Positions 1 through 10,158 are shown, counted from the first letter of the stretch. The stretch is 64,000 nt of DNA from Halalkalibacter akibai JCM 9157 (GCF_000513135.1 NZ_BAUV01000012.1:1-64000); one strand, 5' to 3'. Notes: generated by a model from the letters alone, not told the origin. Program-made: numbers and translations.

Positions 1-28
1 TTGTTCAAATTTAAAGGAGGCACTCCAG

Positions 29-1063
29 ATGCGTGAACGATTAGAAGCTTTGCGAGATGAGGCATTAGCGAAAGTCGCTGTAGCTGAAGATGTAAAAGCA
101 TTGCAAGAAGTTAGAGTTGCTTATTTAGGCAAAAAAGGACCTATTACCGAAGTGTTACGAGGAATGGGAAAACTATCAGCAGAAGAACGTCCTTTAATTG
201 GTCAAATGGCGAATGACGTTCGTGATGCCATTAAAGAACAGGTAGAGAAAAAGGAAGTTGAATTAGAACAAGCGGCGATCGAGCAACAGCTTGCGACAGA
301 GAGCATTGATGTAACCTTGCCAGGCCGTCCAGTACAAAGTGGCTCAAGCCATCCGCTAACTTCCGTTGTTGAAGAAGTAGAAGAGGCATTTATCGGTCTT
401 GGTTTCTCAGTTGCAGAAGGACCAGAAGTAGAAGTTGATTATTATAACTTTGAAGCTCTGAATCTGCCTAAAGATCACCCAGCACGTGACATGCAAGATT
501 CATTTTATTTTACGGATGAACTATTACTAAGAACACATACGTCACCTGTTCAAGCAAGAACAATGGAATTACATAAAGGAAAAGGACCAGTTAAAGTTAT
601 TTGCCCTGGAAAAGTGTTCCGTCGTGATGATGATGATGCGACACATTCTCATCAATTCATGCAAATTGAAGGCTTATTTGTAGATGAAAATGTACGAATG
701 AGTGATTTAAAAGGTGTATTAGAGCAATTTGCGAAATCTTTCTTCGGAGAGGATCGTTCGATTCGCTTACGTCCAAGCTTTTTCCCATTCACAGAGCCTT
801 CTGTAGAAGTAGATGTTTCTTGTGGAATGTGTGGCGGAAAAGGCTGTCGTATTTGTAAACAATCAGGCTGGATTGAAGTACTTGGGGCTGGAATGGTTCA
901 TCCGCGCGTACTTGAAATGAGTGGATTTGATTCAACGAAGTACAGTGGCTTTGCTTTTGGTATGGGAGTTGAGCGTTTAGCAATGCTCAAATACGATATT
1001 GATGATATTCGTCATTTCTACACAAATGATGTTCGTTTCTTAAAGCAATTCAAACGGGTGTAA
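29..1063 (+). CDS. pheS: Phenylalanyl-tRNA synthetase alpha subunit
   Basis: Catalytic alpha chain of the cytoplasmic (alpha-beta)2 enzyme that charges tRNA-Phe with phenylalanine using ATP. The 344-aa protein has the family length. An N-terminal coiled-coil tRNA-binding arm covers about residues 1-90. The class II core follows, with motif 2 near residues 197-210 ([14 protein letters not shown]) and motif 3 near 311 ([10 protein letters not shown]). A Cys cluster ([12 protein letters not shown], from about residue 265) is a feature of many Firmicute PheS proteins. The ATG follows a strong AAAGGAGG ribosome site. It is co-transcribed with pheT 12 bases downstream. In Bacillus this operon is usually preceded by a Phe T-box, which would lie upstream of the window. 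Confidence 0.97.
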   Translation: MRERLEALRDEALAKVAVAEDVKALQEVRVAYLGKKGPITEVLRGMGKLSAEERPLIGQMANDVRDAIKEQVEKKEVELEQAAIEQQLATESIDVTLPGRPVQSGSSHPLTSVVEEVEEAFIGLGFSVAEGPEVEVDYYNFEALNLPKDHPARDMQDSFYFTDELLLRTHTSPVQARTMELHKGKGPVKVICPGKVFRRDDDDATHSHQFMQIEGLFVDENVRMSDLKGVLEQFAKSFFGEDRSIRLRPSFFPFTEPSVEVDVSCGMCGGKGCRICKQSGWIEVLGAGMVHPRVLEMSGFDSTKYSGFAFGMGVERLAMLKYDIDDIRHFYTNDVRFLKQFKRV

Positions 1064-1075
1064 GGAGGAGTTTGC

Positions 1076-3498
1076 ATGTTAGTCTCATATAAATGGTTAC
1101 AAGATTACGTTGATGTTAAAGAGCATTCAGCTCGTGATATAGCAGAAAAAATGACTCGCGGTGGGATTGAAATTGATTTCGTTCATTCTCTTAACCAAGG
1201 AATCTCAGGTGTTGTTGTTGGATTTGTAAAAGAATGTACTCAACATCCTAATGCCGATAAACTAAATGTATGTCAAGTGGACATTGGTGAAGAAGAACTT
1301 GTTCAAATTGTTTGTGGAGCAAAGAATGTAGCGCAGGCCAACATGTTGCGGTTGCAAAAGTAGGAGCCGTTCTTCCAGGTGATTTTAAAATTAAAAAAGC
1401 CAAGTTACGCGGCGAAGTGTCACAAGGCATGATTTGTTCCCTGCAAGAGTTAGGGATCGACAGCAAGCTAGTTCAAAAAGAATATTCAGAAGGCATTTAT
1501 GTGTTCAAAGATGAAGTGGAAGTAGGAAGCTGTGCTCTTTCTGCTCTTAACTTAGATGATGAAATTCTTGAATTAGATTTAACACCAAACCGTGCTGATT
1601 GTTTAAACATGTTAGGTGTTGCATATGAAATTGCTGCTTTATATGAAAAGGAAGTTACGTTACCTTCAATTGAAGTGAATTCAAACGAGGAGAATGCAGC
1701 GGATTATATTGACGTAAAAGTGGAAGCGAAAGAAGATAATCCATATTATGGCGCTCTTATTATTAAAGATGTGAAAGTAGGAACGTCACCACTTTGGCTA
1801 CAAAATCGTTTAATGGCAGCGGGCATTCGTCCAATTAGCAACGTTGTTGATATAACGAATTACGTATTGCTCGAGTACGGTCAGCCTTTACATGCCTTTG
1901 ACTATGATCTTTTTGGTTCCAAGGAAGTGGTAGTCCGCCGCGCTAAAGATGGGGAAACGATTGTCACATTAGATGATCAAGAAAGAACACTTTCAAGTGA
2001 TCATTTGGTTATTACAAACGGAAAAGAGCCTGTAGCGATTGCTGGAGTAATGGGTGGAGCGACATTAGAAGTACATGCTGGAACGACAACTGTTTTGTTA
2101 GAAGCTGCTTATTTTGAAGGGGCAACAATTCGCAAAGCCTCTCGCGATCTTGGTTTGCGTAGTGATGCCAGTACAAGATATGAAAAAGGAATTGCACAAG
2201 ACCGTGTATTAGCTGCTGGAAGACGTGCCGCTGCTTTAATGGCAGAACTAGCTGGTGGGACGATTGTATCAGGCGTAGTAGAACAAGATCTTTTTTCTTA
2301 TGAACTTAAGACGATCGAATTAGATGTGAACCGAGTAAATAATCGTTTAGGAACTCAGGTTTCAACCGAAGAAGTTATGGCGCTTATGAATCGTTTAGGC
2401 TTTACTTATGACAATAATGGTGACGTGTTACAAGTAACGATTCCATCAAGGCGCCCAGATATTCAGATTGAGGAAGATCTAATGGAAGAAGTAGCTAGAT
2501 TATATGGTTATGATCTGATTCCAACTACTCTACCAGCAGGGGCTACAACACAAGGAGCTTTAACTGAATACCAACAAAAAAGACGTCAAGCTCGCCGAAC
2601 ATTAGAAGGTTCTGGTTTATCACAAGTAATCACTTATTCATTAACTAGTCCAGAAAAAGCTAAAGGCTTTGCTTTTGAGATGAATCAAACACCTGTAACG
2701 TTAGCGATGCCTATGAGTGAAGACCGAAGCACAATGCGTACAAGTTTAATTCCGCATTTGTTTGATGTTCTATCTTACAACATTAATCGTAAAAATCCAG
2801 ATGTGTTTGTGTATGAAATTGGATCAATTTTCTTAAGTAATGAGGAAACATTAACAAATCAACCTCTGGAAAAAGAAATGGTTGCAGGTGCGTTAACCGG
2901 AATGTGGATGGACCATGGTTGGCAAGGAGAAAAGAAAGCTGTTGACTTTTTCCTAGCAAAAGGAATTATGGAAAAACTTTTCGAAACGTTTGGAGTAGAA
3001 GAAGAAGTGGTGTTTGAACAAGCAACACTACCTGATTTGCATCCTGGAAGAACCGCTTTAGTGAAACTTGATGGCAAGGAAATCGGCTTTATTGGTCAAG
3101 TCCATCCTTCTCTTCAAAAACAATTAAATTTAAAAGAAACGTATGTGTTTGAATTGGATTTAGAAACGATTTTGAAGCATCAAGCAAAACCAGTTGTGTA
3201 TCAGGCGTTGCCACGTTACCCTGCGATGACTCGCGATATTGCCCTTGTGGTAGATTCACACCGCTCAGCTGGTGAGGTTGAAACGGTCATTCATTGGGCT
3301 GGTGGGGAACTTCTAAAAAAGGTTCGTCTTTTCGACTTATACGAAGGAGAACATATGGAAGAAGGCAAGAAATCACTTGCGTTTTCACTAACATATCTTG
3401 ATCCTGAGAGAACGTTGACGGACGAAGAAGTAACAAAAGCACACGGTGAAGTATTGAAAATGCTTGAGGAACACGTTGGAGCAACATTAAGAGGCTAA
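1076..3498 (+). CDS. pheT: Phenylalanyl-tRNA synthetase beta subunit (frameshifted)
   Basis: Beta chain of PheRS, providing tRNA recognition and editing. The reading frame from ATG 1076 (after AAGGAGG) runs into a stop at 1361-1363. The downstream frame continues from about 1331 to 3498. The junction reads IVCGAKNVA then AGQHVAVAKVGA, so adding one base between about 1330 and 1333 restores one frame of about 807 codons, the normal family length. The order is then the EMAP-like tRNA-binding domain (about 40-150), B3/B4 editing region, B5 domain, catalytic-like domain, and C-terminal FDX-ACB domain (RYPAMTRDIALVVD). PheT is essential, so a sequence error is more likely than a true pseudogene. 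It is the second gene of the pheST operon. Confidence 0.93.
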
Positions 3499-3516
3499 CA
3501 AGCATTTTATAAATCT

Positions 3517-3560
3517 AAAGCTAATTAAAGGACTAATAAACCCTTTAGTTAGCTTTTTTT
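3517..3560 (+). terminator. Rho-independent terminator of pheST
   Basis: AAAGCTAATTAAAGG pairs with CCCTTTAGTTAGCTTT (one G-T pair), followed by a T run. It lies 18 bases after the pheT stop. Confidence 0.85.
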
Positions 3561-3665
3561 ATATCAAATTGTAGTTTGAATTAAGCAGTGGGAATAGACG
3601 AAAATGTAGAAAACAACAAAGTATACGAAAAGCAGCCATTTAATTACATAAAATGCAAATGAAGG

Positions 3666-3757
3666 TCATACCATATTTTGAGAATGGAAAGGTTCAAAGG
3701 CATTTTTTCCAAATTTCTGCTATCTTTTGTTTCCATTATAAAACCTTCATGGTATGA
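3666..3757. repeat. Interrupted palindrome overlapping the zapA promoter region
   Basis: Two nested perfect inverted repeats: TCATACCAT (3666-3674) with ATGGTATGA (3749-3757), and inside it AATGGAAA (3683-3690) with TTTCCATT (3730-3737). The right outer arm overlaps an extended -10 candidate (TGGTATGAT, 3750-3758) for the zapA operon. The gene-free stretch 3499-3815 otherwise holds only the pheT terminator. B. subtilis has rnhC at this place; here there is no room for it. Confidence 0.6.
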
Positions 3758-3815
3758 TAGAATGTAGGTTTTATATGTCAACTTTTGATTTAACTTGTAG
3801 ATAGGAGGCTTTTCC

Positions 3816-4091
3816 GTGTCAAAACGAAACGAAAAGCAGCGGATAACGGTTTCAATTTATGGTCAACATTATACAATCGTCGGTGAGGAGCCTACCGCAC
3901 ACGTAAAAGAAGTGGCTCAAACAGTTGACCAGAAGATGCGAGAAATTAAAAAAAGAAACCCTTATCTCGATACTACACGGTTAGCTGTATTAACGGCAGT
4001 CAATATAGTTGATGACTACTTAAAATTAGCGAAAGAAAATGAAATGTTGAGAGAAAAAGTAGAGCAGGAAAGAACGACAGGAGACGAATAA
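3816..4091 (+). CDS. zapA: Cell division protein ZapA
   Basis: Small cytoplasmic protein that binds FtsZ and promotes bundling of Z-ring filaments. The 91-aa product has the ZapA N-terminal beta-alpha domain (RITVSIYGQHYTIVGEE) followed by a helical dimerisation and coiled-coil part (DYLKLAKENEMLREKVEQE). It starts at GTG 3816 after GGAGGC. It is the first gene of a zapA-cvpA pair with a 1-base gap, as in B. subtilis (yshA-yshB). A promoter with an extended -10 near 3750-3758 probably drives it. Confidence 0.93.
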   Translation: MSKRNEKQRITVSIYGQHYTIVGEEPTAHVKEVAQTVDQKMREIKKRNPYLDTTRLAVLTAVNIVDDYLKLAKENEMLREKVEQERTTGDE

Positions 4092-4092
4092 C

Positions 4093-4632
4093 ATGCTTAG
4101 CTTTTTAATTCTATTTATCTTATTTTGTAGTTTTTTTATTGGTAGAAGAAGAGGGTTTATCCTTCAAATTATCCATCTAATCAGTTTCGTAGTGGCCATT
4201 GTAGTTGCTTATACATATTTTGGGGAACTTGCTACTTATATAAGGTTGTGGGTGCCTTATCCGCAATTTTCATCTGATAGCACGATGGGGATGATTATCA
4301 ACACATTTGATGCAGAAAATGTGTATTACTCAGGGATTGCTTTTGCGATTTTATTTTTTGGAACAAAAATCATTCTACATTTACTTGGATCTATGCTTGA
4401 TTTCCTTGCGCACCTACCTTTCCTAAGGTCGATAAATCAATTGCTAGGTGGGATATTGTGTTTTGTTGAAGCTTATCTTATTATTTTTGTGCTGCTATTT
4501 GTGGCAGCTCTTTTACCGATTGATTTCGTTCAACAGGCGATGCAAGGCTCAATTATGATTCAGTTTATGTTAAATAGCACTCCTTTTCTATCTGATTGGT
4601 TGAAAGAGTTATGGATCAATAACCAATTATAA
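4093..4632 (+). CDS. cvpA: CvpA family membrane protein
   Basis: Integral membrane protein of the CvpA (colicin V production) family; its exact role in Bacillus is unknown. The 179 aa contain four hydrophobic helices: an N-terminal one directly after the Met, one at about 28-48, a segment in the middle (IAFAILFFGTKIIL), and LLGGILCFVEAYLIIFVLLFV near 118-140. The family signature RRRGFILQIIHL is present near residues 18-29. It starts one base after the zapA stop and ends before a terminator, so it is the last gene of that operon. Confidence 0.9.
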   Translation: MLSFLILFILFCSFFIGRRRGFILQIIHLISFVVAIVVAYTYFGELATYIRLWVPYPQFSSDSTMGMIINTFDAENVYYSGIAFAILFFGTKIILHLLGSMLDFLAHLPFLRSINQLLGGILCFVEAYLIIFVLLFVAALLPIDFVQQAMQGSIMIQFMLNSTPFLSDWLKELWINNQL

Positions 4633-4663
4633 TTTAAGAAAATGTAGATTAACTATGTGAAAA

Positions 4664-4702
4664 CAAAGCGTATTGGATGATTTTCTTTCCAATACGTTTT
4701 TT
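4664..4702 (+). terminator. Terminator after cvpA
   Basis: AAAGCGTATTGGA pairs with TCCAATACGTTTT around an 11-base loop, followed by T residues. Confidence 0.8.
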
Positions 4703-4773
4703 CTATGTACTTTCGTTGATTTTGTCTACCAACTATCGGTATGATGAAGGTAAGAAGAAAGGAACGATGGAAG

Positions 4774-6477
4774 ATGAATAAAAAAGATGTCATTAAACAC
4801 CTTGAATTAATCGGAACGTACCTTGAAATTAAAGGTGACAATCCATTTAAAATATCGGCTTATCGAAAAGCGGCACTTGCGCTTGAGTCAGATGAGCGTA
4901 CATTGGATCAAATAGAGAACCCAGCTTCTTTGAGTGGAATCGGTAAAGGCACCGCAGAAGTAATTATGGAGCTTGTTCAAACGGGTAAATCAACCATCAT
5001 GGAAGAATTACAAAACGAAGTACCGGCTGGACTTCTTCCTTTGTTAAAATTACCAGGGCTTGGTGGTAAGAAAATTGGAAAGCTTTATCAAGAGCTGCAA
5101 GTGGTCGATATGGACACGCTTAAACAGGTTTGTGAAGCAAAAGAGGTTCAAAAGCTGGCTGGTTTCGGTAAGAAAACAGAAGAGAAGATTTTAATTGCCA
5201 TTAAAGAAGCTAATGAGCGCCCAGACCGTTTGGCACTTCCTTTGGTACTTCCTTTAGCTCAAGCTATTGAAGAAGCCCTTGCGAACATGGATGGAATTGA
5301 GCGCTTTAGCAAAGCGGGCAGTCTAAGACGCATGAGTGAAACGGTTAAAGATTTAGATTTTATCATCTCAACCACTAATCCAGAAAAAGTAAAAACACAA
5401 TTATTGGAGCTTGAGTCGATTACGAAAGTTGTGGCAAGTGGAGATACGAAGATTTCTGTTGAAATCACACTGGATTTGCCTATCTCAGTTGATTTTCGTC
5501 TTGTGAAGCCTCATGAATTTGCAACGACTCTTCATCATTTTACTGGTTCTAAGAATCATAATGTAAAAATGAGACAGCTTGCTAAAAAACGCGGGGAAAA
5601 AATAAGTGAGTATGGGGTAGAAAACGTTGAAACAGGTGAAGTAAAAACATTTGAATCAGAAGAAGCATTCTTTGCTCATTTTAATCTAGATTGGATCCCT
5701 CCAGAAGCTCGAGAAGACCAAGGAGAAGTCGAGAACGCGTTTGACTATATTAAAGACGAAGATATTGTCAGTGATCTTCATATGCATACAACCTGGAGTG
5801 ACGGAGCACATTCGATTGAAGACATGATTGAAGCTGCTAGGAAAAAAGGATACCAATATATTGCAATCACTGATCATTCTCAATACTTGCGTGTAGCGAA
5901 TGGATTATCTGTTGCTCGTTTGAAAGAACAACACGCCCGTATTAGAGAGCTAAATGACCAATATGATGATATTACGATTTTTACTGGAATTGAAATGGAC
6001 ATTCTACCAGATGGATCACTCGACTATGATGATGAAGTTTTAGCTGAAGTTGATTTTGTAATTGCGGCGATTCATTCCTCATTTCAACAGGATAGAGAAA
6101 CGATCATGAAGCGATTAAGAACAGCTCTAGAAAATAAACATGTTGATTTAATTGCCCATCCAACTGGCCGAATACTAGGCAGAAGGGATGGCTATGATGT
6201 GGACGTAGAGCTCTTAATTGAGTTGGCGAAAGAAACGAACACAGCACTTGAATTAAACGCTAATCCCCACAGGTTAGATTTAGCAGCACACTGGTTAAAA
6301 AAAGCAGAAGAAGCAGGAGTTACGATAGCTATTAATACAGACGCTCATCATTTAGAATCTCTTGATTTAATGGTTTATGGTACTGGTGTCGCTAGAAAAG
6401 CGTTGCTTAAAAAGGATTCGGTCATGAACACTTGGTCATTAGAAACATTCACGGCTTATTTGAACCGCTATGAATGA
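4774..6477 (+). CDS. polX: DNA polymerase/3'-5' exonuclease PolX
   Basis: Family X DNA polymerase with a PHP exonuclease domain, used in gap filling in base excision repair. The 567-aa chain shows an N-terminal helix-hairpin-helix region (LSGIGKGTAEVI, LPGLGGKKIGKLY, LAGFGKKTEEKIL). The polymerase palm follows, with GSLRR near 181 and the DLDF aspartates near 193. The PHP metal-binding motifs start near 332 (SDLHMHTTWSDG, ITDHSQ, AHPTGR, NTDAHH). I chose ATG 4774, which matches the B. subtilis N-terminus (MxKKDxI), over in-frame ATGs from 4741. The mutS2 ribosome site follows immediately, so the two repair genes probably form an operon. Confidence 0.95.
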   Translation: MNKKDVIKHLELIGTYLEIKGDNPFKISAYRKAALALESDERTLDQIENPASLSGIGKGTAEVIMELVQTGKSTIMEELQNEVPAGLLPLLKLPGLGGKKIGKLYQELQVVDMDTLKQVCEAKEVQKLAGFGKKTEEKILIAIKEANERPDRLALPLVLPLAQAIEEALANMDGIERFSKAGSLRRMSETVKDLDFIISTTNPEKVKTQLLELESITKVVASGDTKISVEITLDLPISVDFRLVKPHEFATTLHHFTGSKNHNVKMRQLAKKRGEKISEYGVENVETGEVKTFESEEAFFAHFNLDWIPPEAREDQGEVENAFDYIKDEDIVSDLHMHTTWSDGAHSIEDMIEAARKKGYQYIAITDHSQYLRVANGLSVARLKEQHARIRELNDQYDDITIFTGIEMDILPDGSLDYDDEVLAEVDFVIAAIHSSFQQDRETIMKRLRTALENKHVDLIAHPTGRILGRRDGYDVDVELLIELAKETNTALELNANPHRLDLAAHWLKKAEEAGVTIAINTDAHHLESLDLMVYGTGVARKALLKKDSVMNTWSLETFTAYLNRYE

Positions 6478-6501
6478 TTGATTAGAGAAGGAGTTACTCA
6501 T

Positions 6502-8858
6502 ATGGAACGAGTTTTACGGGTACTAGAATTTGAGAAAATGAAAAAGCAATTGCTTGAACATGTTTCATCTTCGCTAGGTAGACAGAAAGTCGAATCATTA
6601 CTTCCTTCTACTGATTTAGAAGAAGTTCAAAAATGGCAGTTAGAAACCTCAGAAGGGGCAAAGGTTCTAAGATTAAAAGGTCAAGCTCCTTTAGGTGGAA
6701 TCACAGATGTTACTGCCCATGCTAAGCGTGCAAAAATAGGTGGAGCGCTTGCAGCACATGAGTTAGTCGAAGTAGCAAGTACGATTTATGGCGGACGTCG
6801 TTTAAGAAAATTCATCACTACGATGGTGGAAGAAGAGGAAATTGAGCTTCCGTTACTCTATTCATATTGTAGCGAGATTGAACCGCTAACTGATGTTGAA
6901 CGTGAGATTAAACAATGTATAGATGATAATGGACACGTGATGGATTCTGCAAGTCCAGAGCTTAGGACAATTCGAGCACAAGTGCGGAGCTACGAGTCGT
7001 CAGTAAGATCAAAACTAGAAAGCATGACTCGTTCTTCAAGTACTCAGAAGATGCTATCAGATGCCATTGTGACGATAAGAAATGATCGTTTTGTTATTCC
7101 TGTTAAACAAGAGTATCGTAGTTCATTTGGGGGAATCATTCACGATCAATCAGCTTCTGGAGCAACTTTATTTATCGAACCGCAAGCAATCGTTGTCTTA
7201 AATAACCAATTGCGTGAAGCAAAAGTAAAAGAAAAGAAAGAAGTTGAACGAATCTTAGCAGCGTTATCGGTACAAGTTGCAGAGGTAGCTGATGAGTTGC
7301 TTCATAATCTCACAATCCTTGCTGTACTTGATTTTATTTTCGCCAAAGCTAGATATGCAAAACAAATTAGAGCATCAGAACCGAAGCTTAATGAAAAAGG
7401 CTATATCTTTTTAAAGAAAGCAAGGCACCCACTTTTAGAAGATGATGAAGTTGTCCCGATTGATGTTGAATTAGGAGGAGCTTATCGCTCTCTTATTATT
7501 ACTGGACCTAATACGGGAGGTAAAACGGTTACGTTAAAAACAGTCGGGTTACTGACGTTAATGGCACAAGCAGGACTTCATGTTCCGGTAGAAGAAGAAT
7601 CTGAAATGGCTGTATACAAGCAAGTATTTGCTGATATCGGTGATGAACAATCAATCGAACAAAGCTTAAGTACATTCTCTTCTCATATGACAAACATTGT
7701 AGATATTTTAGATAAAGTCGATTTCCAAAGCCTAGTTCTGTTTGATGAACTCGGTGCTGGTACGGATCCAACCGAAGGAGCCGCGCTTGCGATTTCGATT
7801 TTGGATGATGTATATAACCGCGGTGCTTGTGTTGTCGCAACAACTCACTATAGTGAATTAAAAGGCTATGCGTATAACCGAGAAGGAGCTATTAACGCGA
7901 GCTAGAATTTAATGTAGAAACATTAAGGCCGACTTATCGTTTATTAATTGGTGTGCCTGGACGAAGTAATGCTTTTGCAATTTCAAGGCGCTTAGGTCTC
8001 GATGAACGAATTATTGATAAAGCGAAAGAACAAATTGATAGTGAATCGAATCAAATTGAAACGATGATTGCTTCTTTAGAAACGAGTCAGAAATCAGCTG
8101 AGACCGATTGGGAAAAAGCGCAAGAGATCCGGAAAGAAGCTGAGCGTCTTCGTTCAGATTTAATCAAGCAACTAGAAGCTTTAGAGCAGGAAAAAGAACG
8201 AATTCTACTTGAAGCCGAGCAAAAAGCCGAAAAAGCGGTGGCAGAGGCTAAAGAAGAAGCAGAATTCATCATTGGTGAGCTAAGAGAAATGCAAAAAGAA
8301 GGACTGTCAGTGAAAGAGCATCAAATTATTGATGCAAAAAAACATCTTGAACAAGCAGCGCCAAAACTAACTCCTAAACAGAAGAAAATCAAGAAAGAAG
8401 CAGCTAAAAAACAAAACATTGAACTAGGTGATGAAGTTAGAGTTTTGAGTTTTGGACAGAAAGGCTTCATTGTTGAGAAAATAAGTGACAATGAGTTTCA
8501 AGTACAAATGGGTATTATGAAGATGAAAGTAAAACACGATAACTTGGAACTGTTGGATCGTCCAAAACAAGTAGAAACCAAACCACTTGCAATGGTTCGA
8601 GGAAATGACCATCATGTAAAAGCTGAACTTGATTTACGCGGAGTGAGATTTGAAGATGCGATGCTCAAAGTGGATAAATATATCGATGATGCTCTCCTAG
8701 CCGGGTACCATCAAGTATCAATTATTCACGGAAAAGGAAGCGGAGCTCTTCGTAAAGGGGTAAAACAACTTTTAAAGAAGCATCCACATGTTAAATCTGA
8801 ACGAGATGGTGGAATGAATGAAGGTGGGCTTGGCAACACAGTGGTAGAATTAAAATAA
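6502..8858 (+). CDS. mutS2: Endonuclease MutS2 (frameshifted)
   Basis: MutS2 has a MutS-type ATPase and a C-terminal Smr nuclease domain. It suppresses homologous recombination and, in Bacillus, also acts on collided ribosomes. Frame 1 starts at ATG 6502 (GAAGGAG upstream) and stops at TAG 7903-7905 after REGAINAS. The homologous sequence resumes in the next frame with [20 protein letters not shown]. One missing base at about 7902/7903 explains this; repair gives about 785 aa, the family length. Visible motifs are Walker A GPNTGGKT near residue 335, Walker [13 protein letters not shown], and the Smr motifs LDLRG and [11 protein letters not shown]. Probably a sequencing error. Genes downstream (yshE) are close. 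Confidence 0.92.
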
Positions 8859-8872
8859 GAGAGGCTTAAACT

Positions 8873-9286
8873 ATGGAAGCATTATTTGAATACGAATGGA
8901 TTCGAACAACGGCGTATTACAGCGTCTCTCTCCTGGCCCTTATTTTATTTTTAGCCATATTTGAGACGGTAACGAAATACAATAACTGGCAGGAAATTAA
9001 AAAGGGGAATATCGCGGTCGCTCTAGCAACGGGTGGAAAAATCTTTGGTGTAGCTAATATTTTCAGGCATTCTATTGGTTATTCTGATTCATTATTAACG
9101 ATGCTTGGCTGGGGTGTATTAGGATTCTTTTTACTCCTTGTTGGCTATTTTATTTTTGAGTTCCTCACCCCTACCTTTAAAGTAGACGAGGAAATCAAGC
9201 GCGATAACCGTGCAGTAGGATTTATTGCTATGATTATTTCAGTCGGTCTTTCTTATGTTATTGGAGCTAGTATTATTGCGAGATAG
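8873..9286 (+). CDS. yshE: DUF350 family membrane protein
   Basis: Predicted four-helix membrane protein of 137 aa of the DUF350 family, function unknown. Hydrophobic segments lie at about 13-32, 47-65 (with small residues VALATGGKIFGVANIF), 72-98 and 112-135. It sits 14 bases after mutS2, the position of yshE in B. subtilis, and is followed by a very small possible membrane peptide and a terminator. The start ATG is preceded by a modest site (AGAGAGG). Confidence 0.85.
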   Translation: MEALFEYEWIRTTAYYSVSLLALILFLAIFETVTKYNNWQEIKKGNIAVALATGGKIFGVANIFRHSIGYSDSLLTMLGWGVLGFFLLLVGYFIFEFLTPTFKVDEEIKRDNRAVGFIAMIISVGLSYVIGASIIAR

Positions 9287-9303
9287 AAGGAGCGTTTAAT
9301 CAA

Positions 9304-9390
9304 TTGGAACTATTAATGAAAATATTGTACGTAGCCTGCGGAGCATTTATTTTAGCTGGAATTATTTTTATGATATTCTACGCTCCATAA
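9304..9390 (+). CDS. Possible 28-residue membrane peptide
   Basis: A TTG-started frame of 28 codons lies 17 bases after yshE and ends ten bases before the terminator. AAGGAG at 9288-9293 lies about 10 bases upstream. After Met-Glu-Leu-Leu-Met-Lys the peptide is almost entirely hydrophobic (ILYVACGAFILAGIIFMIFY), enough for one membrane helix. No homology is recognised. It could be a real small membrane protein co-transcribed with yshE or a chance frame. Confidence 0.4.
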   Translation: MELLMKILYVACGAFILAGIIFMIFYAP

Positions 9391-9399
9391 AAAAGAAGA

Positions 9400-9433
9400 A
9401 ACTGTTGAGTCAATAGACTCGACGGTTTTTTTG
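9400..9433 (+). terminator. Terminator after yshE
   Basis: AACTGTTGAGTC and GACTCGACGGTT form a 12-bp stem (two G-T pairs) with a 4-base loop, followed by a T run. Confidence 0.85.
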
Positions 9434-9502
9434 ATTTTAATGAAAGGTTTTTTTCGTATATTTTGTTTTTATGGGTTACGCGTCCTACGTATGTGTATGT
9501 TC

Positions 9503-9575
9503 GTTGCATGGCGCTGCAACTACTCGCTTTCCGCTGGGAGGGGCCGAGCCTGCCTGCAGGGTCTCACCCTGTCCT
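9503..9575. repeat. Truncated GC-rich palindromic element
   Basis: A short hairpin (GTTGCA 9503-9508 with TGCAAC 9515-9520) is followed by GC-rich sequence carrying CGCTTTCCGC and GGTCTCACCCTGTCC. These motifs belong to a family of dispersed GC-rich intergenic repeats that I recall from other Bacillaceae. The usual closing half (GCAGGAGTC) is absent, so it looks truncated. It is much richer in G+C than the flanks. Confidence 0.5.
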
Positions 9576-9643
9576 CTAAATGAGGCCATGAAAAAGTCCA
9601 TATTTTTATCGTACAGTGACAAGGTTAATTTCATGAAAACTTT

Positions 9644-9683
9644 AGCCTGTCTAATCTCTCAAAAGCGCGATGGTAGACAGGCT
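9644..9683. repeat. Orphan inverted repeat
   Basis: AGCCTGTCTA (9644-9653) and TAGACAGGCT (9674-9683) are perfect 10-bp arms around a 20-base loop. No gene is adjacent and no clear T run follows, so it is not called a terminator. Confidence 0.5.
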
Positions 9684-9729
9684 ATTGTTATAAGAGTGGG
9701 CTTTGATAAGTCGCTTCGAACCCGCTACC

Positions 9730-9831
9730 GGGATGGGGGACACGCTTTCCGCAGGCGGGCGTGGAACTAACCGGCTTCGCCGGTGGATTTCCACTTGCCC
9801 TTCCCTCCTGCAGGAGTCGGCCCCCCATCCC
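9730..9831. repeat. 102-bp GC-rich palindromic intergenic element
   Basis: Ends GGGATGGGGG and CCCCCATCCC are inverted. Inside are GTGGAA/TTCCAC arms and a central hairpin CCGGC-TTC-GCCGG (9771-9783). Internal CTTTCCGCAGG and CCTGCAGGAGTC motifs link it to the three 127-bp repeats. The gene-free stretch 9391-10440 holds this element, the truncated one at 9503, repeat copy A and the lcfA promoter/cre region; I see no credible gene there. Confidence 0.65.
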
Positions 9832-10158
9832 GTCCGCTATGATGAGAGGAAAGATAAAATTTTCCTTCTCTTCAATGTCCTAACTAGATTATTTTTATCA
9901 ACCATTTCACCTCAGATGTCGATTAAGTTGAACGTTCGAAATTTGATATGTCATTCAAATACGCCTCAATATGGTGCCAGAAGAATCGGTCATTGACACA
10001 AGCTCGCTAACTAAATTCAGAAGGCTTCGCCTTAAAAACGAGGGTTTATTAGATAGCTAATTCACAGATCCTTAGAGATTGCCATAGAAAAGCAAATGAT
10101 AAAAAGTAAAAGCATCATCGTTGTGTAGTGCTTGAAATTTGATATGTGATGATTTTTA

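Noticed and set aside
1312-3498. The second part of pheT as a separate gene with its own start
   Set aside because: Its ATG lies inside the homologous region of the first part, and the two parts join seamlessly with one added base.
9471-9996. Two overlapping open frames of about 97-99 codons on the plus strand
   Set aside because: They run through the GC-rich palindromes, have no ribosome site and no protein-like composition; they arise because the palindromes lack stop codons.
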